DNA of 64,000 nucleotides. It comes from Coriaria nepalensis. Lineage: Eukaryota; Streptophyta; Magnoliopsida; Cucurbitales; Coriariaceae. Of the stretch, positions 48,701 through 62,968 are shown in pieces. The stretch spans positions 21,421,501 through 21,485,500 of the forward strand of contig CP114481.1 of assembly GCA_027186245.1 (NCBI GenBank), given 5' to 3'. The notes beneath the pieces are model-generated. The model did not search any database and was not told the DNA's origin. It saw only the letters and a list, made by a program, of their open reading frames with translations. Every line of letters starts with the position of its first letter. The first letter of the stretch is position 1. The position numbers and the translations under genes are program-made.

Positions 48701-50380
48701 CAATCATTAAATTGTTGGAAGGCACTTCGAACCAATTCTATTTTTTAATTTAGAACACGACTTTCATGCATAACTTGCACTTGAGCTATTGAAGGCAACT
48801 ATGCATTTTTTTAGCCTTAAAGTCATATTATTGCATCTCTTTTAGTCATTAAATCTTTCTAAATCAGTCCGAACGAAATTCGGCCTTTAAACATGACTTT
48901 CGTGCATAACTTGCAGTTCATCTATTAAAGGCAACAATGCATTTGTTTAGCCTTAAAGTCATGTCACTAAGTCTGTTCTAGTCATTAAATCATTCTAAAT
49001 TAATTCGAACGAATTCTATTTTCGCCCTTCAAACATTATTTTCTTACATAGCTTGCAATTAATCTACTAAAGACAACAATGCATTATTTTAGCATTAAAA
49101 AGCATATCACTCAGCTTTTCAATCATTAAATTGTTTGAAGGCACTTCGAACAAATTCTATTTTTGAATTTAGAACACGACTTTCATGCATAACTTGCACT
49201 TGATCTATTGAAGGCAACTATTCATTTTTTTAGCCTTAAAGTCATATTATTACGTCTCTTTTGTTCATTAAATCTTTCTGAATCACTTCGAATGAAATTC
49301 GGCCTTTAAACATGACTTTCGTGCATAACTTGCAGTTGATCTATTGAAGGCAACAATGCATTTGTTTAGCCTTAAAGTCATGTCACCGAGTCTCTTCTAG
49401 TCATTAAATCATTTAAAATTCATTCGAACGAATTCTATTTTCGGCCTTCAAACATTATTTTCTTACGTAACTTGCAATTAATCTACTGAAGACAACAATG
49501 CATTATTTTAGCATTAAAAAGCATATCACTCTGTCTTTTCAATCATTAAATTGTTTGAAGGCACTTCGAACCAATTCTATTTTTTAATTTAGAACACGAC
49601 TTTCATGCATAACTTGCACTTGAGCTATTGAAGGCAACTATGCATTTTTTTAGCCTTAAAGTCATATTATTGCATCTCTTTTAGTCATTAAATCTTTCTA
49701 AATCAGTCCGAACGAAATTCGGCCTTTAAACATGACTTTCGTGCATAACCTGCAGTTCATTTATTAAGGCAACAATGCATTTGTTTAGCCTTAAAGTCAT
49801 GTCACTAAGTCTGTTCTAGTCATTAAATCATTCTAAATTAATTCGAACGAATTCTATTTTCGCCCTTCAAACATTATTTTCTTACATAGCTTGCAATTAA
49901 TCTACTAAAGACAACAATGCATTATTTTAGCATTAAAAAGCATATTACTCAGCTTTTCAATAATTAAATTGTTTGAAGGCACTTCGAACCAATACTATTT
50001 TTTAATTTAGAACACGACTTTCATGCATAACTTGCACTTGATCTATTGAAGGAAAATATTCATTTTTTTAGCCTTAAAGTCATATTATTGCGTCTCTTTT
50101 TGTCATTAAATCTTTCTAAATCACTTCGAACGAAATTCGGCCTTTAAACATGACTTTCGTGCATAACTTGCAGTAGATCTATTGAAGGCAACAATGCATT
50201 TGTTTAGCCTTAGAGTCATGTCACTGAGTCTCTTCTTGTCATTAAATCATTCGAAATTCATTCGAACGAATTCTATTTTCGCCCTTCAAACATTATTTTC
50301 TTACATAGCTTGCAATTAATCTATTAAAGACAACAATGCATTATTTTAGCATTAAAAAGCGTATCACTCAGCTTTTCAAT
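45766..50380. repeat. Satellite units 110-120 (starts 45766, 46186, 46605, 47025, 47445, 47865, 48285, 48705, 49124, 49544, 49962)
   Basis: Mixed units. 46605 and 47025 are a tandem pair (TTAGTTACC; CAACAATACATTTG). The C of 46605 is unusually diverged: CAAATATAATTTTCTTATAT, GAATTATTTTACC, AAAAAGCACATGAC. 48285 resembles 40865 (CTATGTATTTT). 49124 and 49544 are another copy of the X-Y 840-bp pair, with GTTCATT for GATCATT and a 1-bp loss in TTTATTAAGGC. 45766 has AACACCACTTTC, shared with 52901. Confidence 0.88.
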
Positions 50381-53300
50381 AATTAAATTGTCTGAAGGCA
50401 CTTCGAACCAATTCTATTTTTGAATTTAGAACACAACTTTCATGCATAACTTGCACTTGATCTATTGATGGCAACTATTCATTTTTTTAACCTTAAAGTC
50501 ATGTTATTGCATCTCTTTTAGTTACCAAATCTTTCTGAATCACTTCGAACGAAATTCGGCCTTTAAACATGACTTTCGTGCATAACTTGCAGTTGATCTA
50601 TTGAAGGCAACAATGCATTTGTTTAGCCTTAAGGTCATGTCACTGACTCTCTTCTACTCATTAAATCATTCTAAATTAATCCGAACGAATTCTATTTTCG
50701 CCCTTCAAACATTATTTTCTTACATAGCTTGCAATTAATCTACTAAAGACAACAATGCATTATTTTAGCATTAAAAAGAATATCAACCAGTCTTTTCAAT
50801 CATTAAATTGTTTGAAGGCACTTCGAACCAATTCTATTTTTGAATTTGGAACACGACTTTCATGCATAACTTGCACTTGATCTATTGAAGCCAACTATTC
50901 ATTTTTTTAGCCTTAAAGTCATATTATTGCATCTCTTTTAGTCATTAAATCTTTCCAAATCAGTCCGAACGAAATTCGGCCTTTAAACATTACTTTCGTG
51001 CATAACTTGTAGTTGATCTATTGAAGGCAACAATGCATTTGTTTAGCCTTAAAGTTATGTCACCGAGTCTTTTCTAGTCATTAAATCATTCTAAATTAAT
51101 TCGAATGAATTCTATTTTCGTTCTTCAAACATTATTTTCTAACATAACTTGCAATTAATCTACTGAAGACAACAATGCATTATTTTAGCATTCAAAAGCA
51201 TATCACTCAGTCTTTTCAATCATTAAATTGTTTGAAGGCACTTCGAACCAATTCTATTTTTGAATTTAGAATACGACTTTCATGCATAACTTGCACTTGA
51301 TCTATTGAAGGCAACTATTCATTTTTTTAGCCTTAAAGTCATATTATTGCGACTCTTTTAGTCATTAAATCTTTCTGGCTCAGTCCGAATGAAATTCAGC
51401 CTTTAAACATGACTTTCGTGCATAACTTGCAGTTGATCTATTGAAGGCAACAATGCATTTGTTTAGCCTTAAAGTCATGTCACTGAGTCTGTTCTAGTCA
51501 TTAAATCATTCTAAATTAATTCGAACGAATTCTATTTTCGTTCTTCAAACATTATTTTCTTACATAACTTGCAATTAATCTACTGAAGACAACAATGCAT
51601 TATTTTAGCATTAAAAAGCATATCACTCAGTCTTTTCAATCATTAAATTGTTTGGAGGCACTTCGGACCAATTCTATTTTTGAATTTAGAACACGACTTT
51701 CATTCATAACTTGCACTTGAGCTATTAAAGGAAACTATTAATTTTTTTAGCCTTAAAGTCATATTATTGCGACTCTTTTAGTGATTAAATCTTTCTAAAT
51801 CACTTCTAACGAAATTCGGCCTTTAAAAATGACTTTCGTGCATAACTTGCAGTTGATATATTGAAGGCAACAATGCATTTGTTTAGCCTTAAAGTCATGT
51901 CACTGAGTCTGTTCTAGTCATTAAATCATTCGAAATTCATTCGAACGAATTCTATTTTCGCCCTTCAAACATTAATTTCTTGCATAGCTTGCAATTAATC
52001 TACTAAAGACAACAATGCATTATTTTAGCATTAAAAAGCATATCAACCAGTCTTTTCAATCATTAAATTGTTTGAAGGCACTTCGAACCAATTCTATTTT
52101 TGAATTTAGAACACGACTTTTATGCATCACTTGCACTTGATCTATTGAAGGCAACTATTCATTTTTTTAGCCTTAAAGTCATATTATTGCGTCTCTTTTA
52201 GTCATTATATCTTTCTGAATCACTTTGAATGAAATTCGGCCTTTAAACATGACTTTCGTGCATAACTTGTAGTTGATCTATTGAAGGCAAAAATGCATTT
52301 GTTTAGCCTTAATGTCATGTCACCGAGTCTCTTCTAGTCATTAAATCATTCTAAATTAATTCGAACGAATTCTATTTTCGTTCTTCAAACATTATTTTCT
52401 TACATAACTTGCAATTAATCTACTGAAGACAACAATGCATTATTTTAGCATTAAAAAGCATATCACTCAGTCTTTTCAATCATTAAATTGTTTGAAGGGA
52501 GTTCGAACCAATTCTATTTTTGAATTTAGAACACGACTTTCATGCATCACTTGCACTTGATCTATTGAAGGCAACTATTCATTTTTTTAGCCTTAAAGTC
52601 ATATTATTGCGTCTCTTTTAGTCATTAAAGCATTCTAAATCATATCGAACGAAATTCGGCCTTTAAACGTGACTTTCGTGCATAACTTGCAGTTGATCTA
52701 TTGAAGGCAACAATACATTTGTTTAGCCTTAAAGTCATGTCACTGAGTTTGTTCTAGTCATTAAATAATTCGAAATTCATTCGAACGAATTCTATTTTCG
52801 CCCTTCAAACATTATTTTCTCACGTAACTTGCAATTAATCTACCGAAGACAACAATGCATTATTTTAGCATTAAAAAGAATATCACTCAGTCTTCTCAAT
52901 CATTAAATTGTTTGAAGGCACTTCGAACCAATTCTATTTTTGAATTTAGAACACCACTTTCATGCATAACTTGCACCTGAGCTATTGAAGGCAACTATTC
53001 ATTTTTTTTGCCTTAAAGTCATATTATTGCATCTCTTTTAGTCATTAAATCTTTCCAAATCAGTCCGAACGAAATTCGTCCTTTAAACATTACTTTCGTG
53101 CATAACTTGCAGTTGATATATTGAAGGCAACAATGCATTTGTTTAGCCTTAAAGTCATGTCACTGAGTCTGTTCTAGTCATTAAAGCATTCTAAATTAAT
53201 TCGAACGAATTCTATTTTCACCCTTCAAACATTATTTTCTTACATAACTTGCAATTAATCTACTGAAGACAACAATGCATTATTTTAGCATTAAAAAGCA

Positions 53301-54999
53301 TATCACCCAGTCTTTTCAATCATTAAATTGTTTGGAGGCACTTCGGACCAATTCTATTTTTGAATTTAGAACACGACTTTCATTCATAACTTGCACTTGA
53401 GCTATTAAAGGAAACTATTCATTTTTTTAGCCTTAAAGTCATATTATTGCGACTCTTTTAGTGATTAAATCTTTCTAAATCACTTCTAACGAAATTCGGC
53501 CTTTAAAAATGACTTTCGTGCATAACTTGCAGTTGATATATTGAAGGCAACAATGCATTTGTTTAGCCTTAAAGTCATGTCACTGAGTCTGTTCTAGTCA
53601 TTAAATCATTCGAAATTCATTCGAACAAATTCTATTTTCGCCCTTCAAACATTAATTTCTTGCATAGCTTGCAATTAATCTACTAAAGACAACAATGCAT
53701 TATTTTAGCATTAAAAAGCATATCAACCAGTCTTTTCAATCATTAAATTGTTGGAAGGCACTTCGAACCAATTCTATTTTTGAATTTAGAACACGACTTT
53801 TATGCATCACTTGCACTTGATCTATTGAAGGCAACTATTCATTTTTTTAGCCTTAAAGTCATATTATTGCGTCTCTTTTAGTCATTAAATCTTTCTAAAT
53901 CACTTCAAACGAAATTCGGCCTTTAAACATGACTTTCGTGCATAACTTGCAGCTGATCTATTGAAGGCAACAATGCATTTTTTTAGCCTTAAAGTCATGT
54001 CACCGAGTCTCTTCTAGTCATTAAATCATTCTAAATTAATTCGAACGAATTCTATTTTCGTTCTTCAAACATTATTTTCTTACATAACTTGCAATTAATC
54101 TACTGAAGACAACAATGCATTATTTTAGCATTAAAAAGCATATCACTCAGTCTTTTCAATCATTAAATTGTTTGAAGGCACTTCGAACCAATTCTATTTT
54201 TGAATTTAGAACACGACTTTCATGCATCACTTGCACTTGATCTATTGAAGGCAACTATTCATTTTTTTAGCCTTAAAGTCATATTATTGCGTCTCTTTTA
54301 GTCATTAAATATTGCTAAATCATTTCAAACGAAATTCGGCCTTTCAACATGACTTTCGTGCATAACTTGCAGTTGATCTATTGAAGGCAACAATGCATTT
54401 TTTTAGCCTTAAAGTCATGTCACTGAGTCTGTTCTAGTCATTAAATAATTCGAAATTCATTCGAACGAATTCTATTTTCGCCCTTCAAACATTATTTTCT
54501 CGCGTAACTTGCAATTAATCTACTGAGGACAACAATGCATTATTTTAGCATTAAAAAGCATATCACTCAGTCTTTTCAATCATTATATTGTTTGAAGGCA
54601 CTTCGAACCAATTCTATTTTTGAATTTAGAACACGACTTTCATGCATCACTTGCACTTGATCTATTGAAGGCAACTATTCATTTTTTTAGCCTTAAAGTC
54701 ATATTATTGCGTCTCTTTTAGTCATTAAATCTTTCTAAATCACTTCAAACGAAATTCGGCCTTTCAACATGACTTTCGTGCATAACTTGCAGTTGATCTA
54801 TTGAAGGCAACAATGCATTTTTTTAGCCTTAAAGTCATGTCACTGAGTCTGTTCTAGTCATTAAATAATTCGAAATTCATTCGAATGAATTCTATTTTCG
54901 CCCTTCAAACATTATTTTCTCGCGTAACTTGCAATTAATCTACTGAGGACAACAATGCATTATTTTAGCATTAAAAAGCATATCACTCAGCTTTTCAAT
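50381..54999. repeat. Satellite units 121-131, with a 1680-bp partial repeat (starts 50381, 50801, 51221, 51641, 52061, 52481, 52901, 53321, 53741, 54161, 54581)
   Basis: Unit 51641 (CACTTCGGACC, CATTCATAAC, ATTAAAGGAAAC, GCGACTCTTTTAGTGATT, ATTAATTTCTTGC) recurs at 53321. The A of 52061 (ACTTTTATGCATCAC) recurs at 53741, giving a 1680-bp spacing, but the B parts have since diverged or been converted. 54161 and 54581 are tandem near-copies with CTCGCGTAAC and CTGAGGACAAC. Confidence 0.88.
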
Positions 55000-57096
55000 C
55001 ATTAAATTGTTTGAAGGCACTTCGAACCAATTCGATTTTTGAATATAGAACACGACTTTCATGCATAACTTGCACTTGAGCTATTGAAAGAAACTATTCA
55101 TTTTTTTAGCCTTAAAGTCATATTATTGCGTCTCCTTTAGTCATTAAATCTTTCTAAATCACATCGAACGAAATTCGGCCCTTAAACATGACTTTCGTAT
55201 ATAACTTGCAGTTGATCTATTGAAGGCAACAATGCATTTGTTTAGCCTTAAAGTCATGTCACTGAGTCTCTTCTAGTCATTAAATCATTCTAAAGTAATT
55301 CGAACGAATACTAGTTTCGCCCTTCAAACATTATTTTCTTACATAACTTGCAATTAATCTACTAAAGACAACAATGTATTATTTTAGCATTAAAAAGCAT
55401 ATCACTCAGTCTTTTCAATCATTAAATTGTTTGAAGGTACTTCGAACCAATTCTATTTTTGAATTTAGAACACGACTTTCATGCATCACTTGCGCTTGAT
55501 CAATTGAAGGCAACTATTCATTTTTTTAGCCTTAAAGTCATATTATTGCGTCTCTTTTAGTCATTAAATCTTTCTAAATCACTTCAAACGAAATTCGGCC
55601 TTTAAACATGACTTTCGTGCATAACTTGCAGTTGATCTATTGAAGGCAACAATGCATTTGTTTAGCCTTAAAGTCATGTCACTGAGTCTGTTCTAGTCAT
55701 TAAATAATTCGAAATTCATTCGAACGAATTCTATTTTCGCCCTTCAAACATTATTTTCTTACATAACTTGCAATTAATCTACTGAAGACAACAATGCATT
55801 ATTTTAGCATTAAAAAGCATATCACTCAGCTTTTCAGTCATTAAATTGTTTGGAGGCACTTCGAACCAATTCCCTTTTTGAAATTAGAACACGACTTTCA
55901 TGCATAACTTGCACTTGATCTATTGAAGGCAAATATTCATTTTTTTAGCCTTAAAGTCATATTATTGCGTCTCTTTTAGTTAATAAATCTTTCTAAATCA
56001 CTTCAAACGAAATTCGGCCTTTAAACATGACTTTCATGCATAACTTGCAGTTGATATATTGAAGGCAACAATGCATTTGTTTAACATTAAAATCATGTCA
56101 TTGAGTCTGTTCTAGTCATTAAAGCATTCTAAATTAATTCGAACGAATTCTATTTTCGCCCTTCAAACATTATTTTCTTACATAACTTGCAATTAATCTA
56201 CTGAAGACAACAATGCATTATTTTAGCATTAAAAAGCATATCACTCAGCTTTTCAATCATTAAATTGTTTGGAGGCACTTCGAACCAATTCTATTTTTGA
56301 ATTTAGAACACGACTTTCATGCATAACTTGCACTTGAGCTATTGAAAGAAACTATTCATTTTTTTAGCCTTAAAGTCATATTATTGCGACTCTTTTAGTG
56401 ATTAAATCTTTCTAAATCACTTCTAACGAAATTCGGACTTTAAAAATGACTTTCGTGCATAACTTGCAGTTGATATATTGAAGGCAACAATGCATTTGTT
56501 TAGCCTTAAAGTCATGTCACTAGGTCTGTTCTAGTCATTAAATCATTCGAAATTCATTCGAACGAATTCTATTTTCGCCCTTCAAACATTATTTTCTTAC
56601 GTAACTTGCAATTAATCTACTGAAGACAACAATGCATTACTTTAGCATTAAAAAGCATATCACTCAGTCTTTTCAATCATTAAATTGTTTCAAGGCACTT
56701 CGAACCAATTCCATTTTTGAATTTAGAACACGACTTTCATGCATAACTTGCACTTGATCTATTGAAGGCAAATATTCATTTTTTTGGCCTTAAAGTCATA
56801 TTATTGCGTCTCTTTTAGTTAATAAATCTTTCTAAATCACTTCAAACGAAATTCGGCCTTTAAACATGACTTTCGTGCATAATTTGCAGTTGATATATTG
56901 AAGGCAACAATGCATTTGTTTAACATTAAAGTCATGTCACTGAGTCTGTTCTAGTCATTAAAGCATTCTAAATTAATTCGAACGAATACTATTTTCGCCC
57001 TTCAAATATTATTTTCTTACATAACTTGCAATTAATCTACAGAAGACAACAATGCATTATTTTAGCATTAAAAAGCATATCACTCAGCTTTTCAAT
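55000..57096. repeat. 2097-bp five-unit super-repeat, copy 1 (starts 55000, 55420, 55839, 56258, 56678)
   Basis: Unit marks in order: CGATTTTTGAATATAG with GTCTCCTTTAG and CGTATATAAC; GAAGGTACTTCG; TTCAGTCATT with TTCCCTTTTTGAAATT; GGAGGCACTTCG with GCGACTCTTTTAGTG and CACTAGGTCTG; TTTCAAGGCAC with TTCCATTTTTG and TTTGGCC. The same five follow twice more. This copy has a few marks of its own, such as GAATACTAGTTTCG and GCGCTTGATCAATTG. Confidence 0.93.
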
Positions 57097-59193
57097 CATT
57101 AAATTGTTTGAAGGCACTTCGAACCAATTCGATTTTTGAATATAGAACACGACTTTCATGCATAACTTGCACTTGAGCTATTGAAAGAAACTATTCATTT
57201 TTTTAGCCTTAAAGTCATATTATTGCGTCTCCTTTAGTCATTAAATCTTTCTAAATCACATCGAACGAAATTCGGCCCTTAAACATGACTTTCGTATATA
57301 ACTTGCAGTTGATCTATTGAAGGCAACAATGCATTTGTTTAGCCTTAAAGTCATGTCACTGAGTCTCTTCTAGTCATTAAATCATTCTAAATTAATTCGA
57401 ACGAATACTTGTTTCGCCCTTCAAACATTATTTTCTTACATAACTTGCAATTAATCTACTAAAGACAACAATGTATTATTTTAGCATTAAAAAGCATATC
57501 ACTCAATCTTTTCAATCATTAAATTGTTTGAAGGTACTTCGAACCAATTCTATTTTTGAATTTAGAACACGACTTTCATGCATCACTTGCACTTGATCTA
57601 TTGAAGGCAACTATTCATTTTTTTAGCCTTACAGTCATATTATTGCGTCTCTTTTAGTCATTAAATCTTTCTAAATCACTTCAAACGAAATTCGGCCTTT
57701 AAACATGACTTTCAAGCATAATTTGCAGTTGATCTATTGAAGGCAACAATGCATTTGTTTAGCCTTAAAGTCATGTCACTGAGTCTGTTCTAGTCATTAA
57801 ATAATTCGAAATTCATTCGAACGAATTCTATTTTCGCCCTTCAAACATTATTTTCTTACATAACTTGCAATTAATCTACTGAAGACAACAATGCATTATT
57901 TTAGCATTAAAAAGCATATCACTCAGCTTTTCAGTCATTAAATTGTTTGGAGGCACTTCGAACCAATTCCCTTTTTGAAATTAGAACACGACTTTCATGC
58001 ATAACTTGCACTTGATCTATTGAAGGCAAATATTCATTTTTTTAGCCTTAAAGTCATATTATTGCGTCTCTTTTAGTTAATAAATCTTTCTAAATCACTT
58101 CAAACGAAATTCGGCCTTTAAACATGACTTTCATGCATAACTTGCAGTTGATATATTGAAGGCAACAATGCATTTGTTTAACATTAAAATCATGTCATTG
58201 AGTCTGTTCTAGTCATTAAAGCATTCTAAATTAATTCGAACGAATTCTATTTTCGCCCTTCAAACATTATTTTCTTACATAACTTGCAATTAATCTACTG
58301 AAGACAACAATGCATTATTTTAGCATTAAAAAGCATATCACTCAGCTTTTCAATCATTAAATTGTTTGGAGGCACTTCGAACCAATTCTATTTTTGAATT
58401 TAGAACACGACTTTCATGCATAACTTGCACTTGAGCTATTGAAAGAAACTATTCATTTTTTTAGCCTTAAAGTCATATTATTGCGACTCTTTTAGTGATT
58501 AAATCTTTCTAAATCACTTCTAACGAAATTCGGACTTTAAAAATGACTTTCGTGCATAACTTGCAGTTGATATATTGAAGGCAACAATGCATTTGTTTAG
58601 CCTTAAAGTCATGTCACTAGGTCTGTTCTAGTCATTAAATCATTCGAAATTCATTCGAACGAATTCTATTTTCGCCCTTCAAACATTATTTTCTTACGTA
58701 ACTTGCAATTAATCTACTGAAGACAACAATGCATTACTTTAGCATTAAAAAGCATATCACTCAGTCTTTTCAATCATTAAATTGTTTCAAGGCACTTCGA
58801 ACCAATTCCATTTTTGAATTTAGAACACGACTTTCATGCATAACTTGCACTTGATCTATTGAAGGCAAATATTCATTTTTTTGGCCTTAAAGTCATATTA
58901 TTGCGTCTCTTTTAGTTAATAAATCTTTCTAAATCACTTCAAACGAAATTCGGCCTTTAAACATGACTTTCGTGCATAATTTGCAGTTGATATATTGAAG
59001 GCAACAATGCATTTGTTTAACATTAAAGTCATGTCACTGAGTCTGTTCTAGTCATTAAAGCATTCTAAATTAATTCGAACGAATACTATTTTCGCCCTTC
59101 AAATATTATTTTCTTACATAACTTGCAATTAATCTACAGAAGACAACAATGCATTATTTTAGCATTAAAAAGCATATCACTCAGCTTTTCAAT
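57097..59193. repeat. 2097-bp five-unit super-repeat, copy 2 (starts 57097, 57517, 57936, 58355, 58775)
   Basis: The same five unit types as copy 1 at offset 2097. It is closer to copy 3 than to copy 1: both share GAATACTTGTTTCG, CACTCAATC, CCTTACAGTC and TTTCAAGCATAATTTG. I saw no difference between copies 2 and 3 at these sites, so that duplication is the younger one. Confidence 0.93.
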
Positions 59194-60451
59194 CATTAAA
59201 TTGTTTGAAGGCACTTCGAACCAATTCGATTTTTGAATATAGAACACGACTTTCATGCATAACTTGCACTTGAGCTATTGAAAGAAACTATTCATTTTTT
59301 TAGCCTTAAAGTCATATTATTGCGTCTCCTTTAGTCATTAAATCTTTCTAAATCACATCGAACGAAATTCGGCCCTTAAACATGACTTTCGTATATAACT
59401 TGCAGTTGATCTATTGAAGGCAACAATGCATTTGTTTAGCCTTAAAGTCATGTCACTGAGTCTCTTCTAGTCATTAAATCATTCTAAATTAATTCGAACG
59501 AATACTTGTTTCGCCCTTCAAACATTATTTTCTTACATAACTTGCAATTAATCTACTAAAGACAACAATGTATTATTTTAGCATTAAAAAGCATATCACT
59601 CAATCTTTTCAATCATTAAATTGTTTGAAGGTACTTCGAACCAATTCTATTTTTGAATTTAGAACACGACTTTCATGCATCACTTGCACTTGATCTATTG
59701 AAGGCAACTATTCATTTTTTTAGCCTTACAGTCATATTATTGCGTCTCTTTTAGTCATTAAATCTTTCTAAATCACTTCAAACGAAATTCGGCCTTTAAA
59801 CATGACTTTCAAGCATAATTTGCAGTTGATCTATTGAAGGCAACAATGCATTTGTTTAGCCTTAAAGTCATGTCACTGAGTCTGTTCTAGTCATTAAATA
59901 ATTCGAAATTCATTCGAACGAATTCTATTTTCGCCCTTCAAACATTATTTTCTTACATAACTTGCAATTAATCTACTGAAGACAACAATGCATTATTTTA
60001 GCATTAAAAAGCATATCACTCAGCTTTTCAGTCATTAAATTGTTTGGAGGCACTTCGAACCAATTCCCTTTTTGAAATTAGAACACGACTTTCATGCATA
60101 ACTTGCACTTGATCTATTGAAGGCAAATATTCATTTTTTTAGCCTTAAAGTCATATTATTGCGTCTCTTTTAGTTAATAAATCTTTCTAAATCACTTCAA
60201 ACGAAATTCGGCCTTTAAACATGACTTTCATGCATAACTTGCAGTTGATATATTGAAGGCAACAATGCATTTGTTTAACATTAAAATCATGTCATTGAGT
60301 CTGTTCTAGTCATTAAAGCATTCTAAATTAATTCGAACGAATACTATTTTCGCCCTTCAAACATTATTTTCTTACATAACTTGCAATTAATCTACTGAAG
60401 ACAACAATGCATTATTTTAGCATTAAAAAGCATATCACTCAGCTTTTCAAT
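59194..60451. repeat. 2097-bp super-repeat, incomplete copy 3 (starts 59194, 59614, 60033)
   Basis: Three of the five units are present. In the last, the C monomer already departs from copy 2 (CGAACGAATACT for CGAACGAATTCT near 60338). The next unit (60452) keeps CGATTTTTGAATATAG from the first unit type, but then changes to an ordinary A (GAAGGCAAC, GTCTCTTTTAG). The copy is therefore cut off by an exchange about three units in. Confidence 0.9.
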
Positions 60452-62968
60452 CATTAAATTGTTTGAAGGCACTTCGAACCAATTCGATTTTTGAATATAG
60501 AACACTACTTTCATGCATAACTTGCACTTGAGCTATTGAAGGCAACTATTCATTTTTTTAGCCTTAAAGTCATATTATTGCGTCTCTTTTAGTCATTAAA
60601 TCTTTCTAAATCACATCGAACGAAATTCGGCCTTTAAACATGACTTTCGTGCATAACTTGCAGTTGATCTATTGAAGGCAACAATGCATTTGTTTAGCCT
60701 TAACGTCATGTCACTGAGTCTCTTCTACTCATTAAATCATTCTAAATTAATTCGAACGAATTCTATTTTCGCCCTTCAAACATTATTTTCTTACATAACT
60801 TGCAATTAATCTACTGAAGACAACAATGCATTATTTTAGCATTAATAAGCATATCACTCAGTCTTTTCAATCATTATATTGTTTGAAGGCACTCCGAACC
60901 AATTCTATTTTTGAATTTAGAACACGACTTTCATGCATAACTTGCACTAGAGCTATTGAAGCCAACTATTCATTTTTTTAGCCTTAAAGTCATATTATTG
61001 CGTCTCTTTTAGTCATTAAATCTTTCTGAATCACTTTGAATGAAATTCGGCCTTTAAACATGACTTTCGTGCATAACTTGTAGTTGATCTATTGAAGGCA
61101 ACAATGCATTTGTTTAGCCTTAATGTCATGTCACCGAGTCTCTTCTAGTCATTAAATCATTCTAAATTAATTCGAACGAATTCTATTTTCGTTCTTCAAA
61201 CATTATTTTCTTACATAACTTGCAATTAATCTACTGAAGACAACAATGCATTATTTTAGCATTAAAAAGCATATCACTCAGTCTTTTCAATCATTAAATT
61301 GTTTGAAGGTAGTTCGAACCAATTCTATTTTTGAATTTAGAACACGACTTTCATGCATCACTTGCACTTGATCTATTGAAGGCAACTATTCATTTTTTTA
61401 GCCTTAAAGTCATATTATTGCATCTCTTTTAGTCATTAAATCTTTCTAAATCACTTCAAACGAAATTCGGCCTTTAAACATGACTTTCGTGCATAACTTG
61501 CAGTTGATCTATTGAAGGCAACAATGCATTTGTTTAGCCTTAAAGTCATGTCACTGAGTCTGTTCTAGTCATTAAATAATTCGAAATTCATTCGAACGAA
61601 TTCTATTTTCGCCCTTCAAACATTATTTTCTCACGTAACTTGCAATTAATCTACTGAAGACAACAATGCATTATTTTAGCACTAAAAAGCATATCACTCA
61701 GCTTTTCAATCATTAAATTGTTTGAAGGCACTTCGAACCAATTCTATTTTTGAATTTAGAATACGACTTTCATGCATAACTTGCACTTGATCTATTGAAG
61801 GCAACTATTCATTTTTTTAACCTTAAAGTCATATTATTGCTTCTCTTTTAGACACCAAATCTTTCTGAATCACTTCGAACGAAATTCGGCCTTTAAACAT
61901 GACTTTCGTGCATAACTTGCAGTTAATCTATTGAAGGCAACAATACATTTGTTTAGTCTTAAAGTGATGTCACTGAGTCTGTTCCAGTCATTAAATCATT
62001 CGAAATTCATTCGAAAAAATTCTATTTTCGTCCTTCAGACATTATTTTCTCACGTAACTTGCAATTAATCTACTGAAGACAACAATGCATTATTTTAGCA
62101 TTAAAAAGCATATCACTCAGTCTTTTCAATCATTATATTGTTTGAAGGCACTTCGAACCAATTCTATTTTTGAATTTAGAACACGACTTTCATGCATAAC
62201 TTGCACTTGAGCTATTGAAAGAAACTATTCATTTTTTTTGCCTTAAAGTCATATTATTGCGACTCTTTTAGTGATTAAATCTTTCTAAATCACTTCTAAC
62301 GAAATTCGGCCTTTAATAATGACTTTCGTGCATAACTTGCAGTTGATATATTGAAGGCAACAATGCATTTGTTTAGCCTTAAAGTCATGTCACTGAGTCT
62401 GTTCTAGTCATTAATCATTCGAAATTCATTCGAACGAATTCTATTTTCGGCCTTCAAACATTATTTTCTTACGTAACTTGCAATTAATCTACTGAAGACA
62501 ACAATGCATTATTTTAGCATTAAAAAGCATATCACTCAGTCTTTTCAATCATTAAATTGTTTGAAGGCACTTCGAACCAATTCTATTTTTGAATTTGGAA
62601 CACGACTTTCATGCATCACTTGCACTTGATCTATTGAAGGCAACTATTCATTTTTTTAGCCTTAAAGTCATATTATTGCGTCTCTTTTAGTCATTAAATC
62701 TTTCTAAATCACATCGAACGAAATTCGGCCTTTAAACATGACTTTCGTGCATAACTTGTAGTTGATCTATTGAAGGCAACAATGCATTTGTTTAGCCGTA
62801 AAGTCATGTCACTGAGTCTGTTCTAGTCATTAAAGCATTCTAAATTAATTCGAACGAATTCTATTTTCGCCCTTCAAACATTATTTTCTTACATAACTTG
62901 CAATTAATCTACTGAAGACAACAATGCATTATTTTAGTGTTAAAAAGCATATCACTCAGCTTTTCAGT
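60452..62968. repeat. Satellite units 145-150 (starts 60452, 60872, 61292, 61711, 62131, 62550)
   Basis: Diverse single units. 60872 has CACTCCGAACC and GCACTAGAGC. 61292 has GAAGGTAGTTCG and a 3' TAGCACTAAAAAGC. 61711 has TTGCTTCTC and TTTTAGACACC. 62131 has GCGACTCTTTTAGTGATT and a one-base loss in GTCATTAATCATTC. 62550 has TTTAGTGTTAAAAAGC. Confidence 0.87.
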
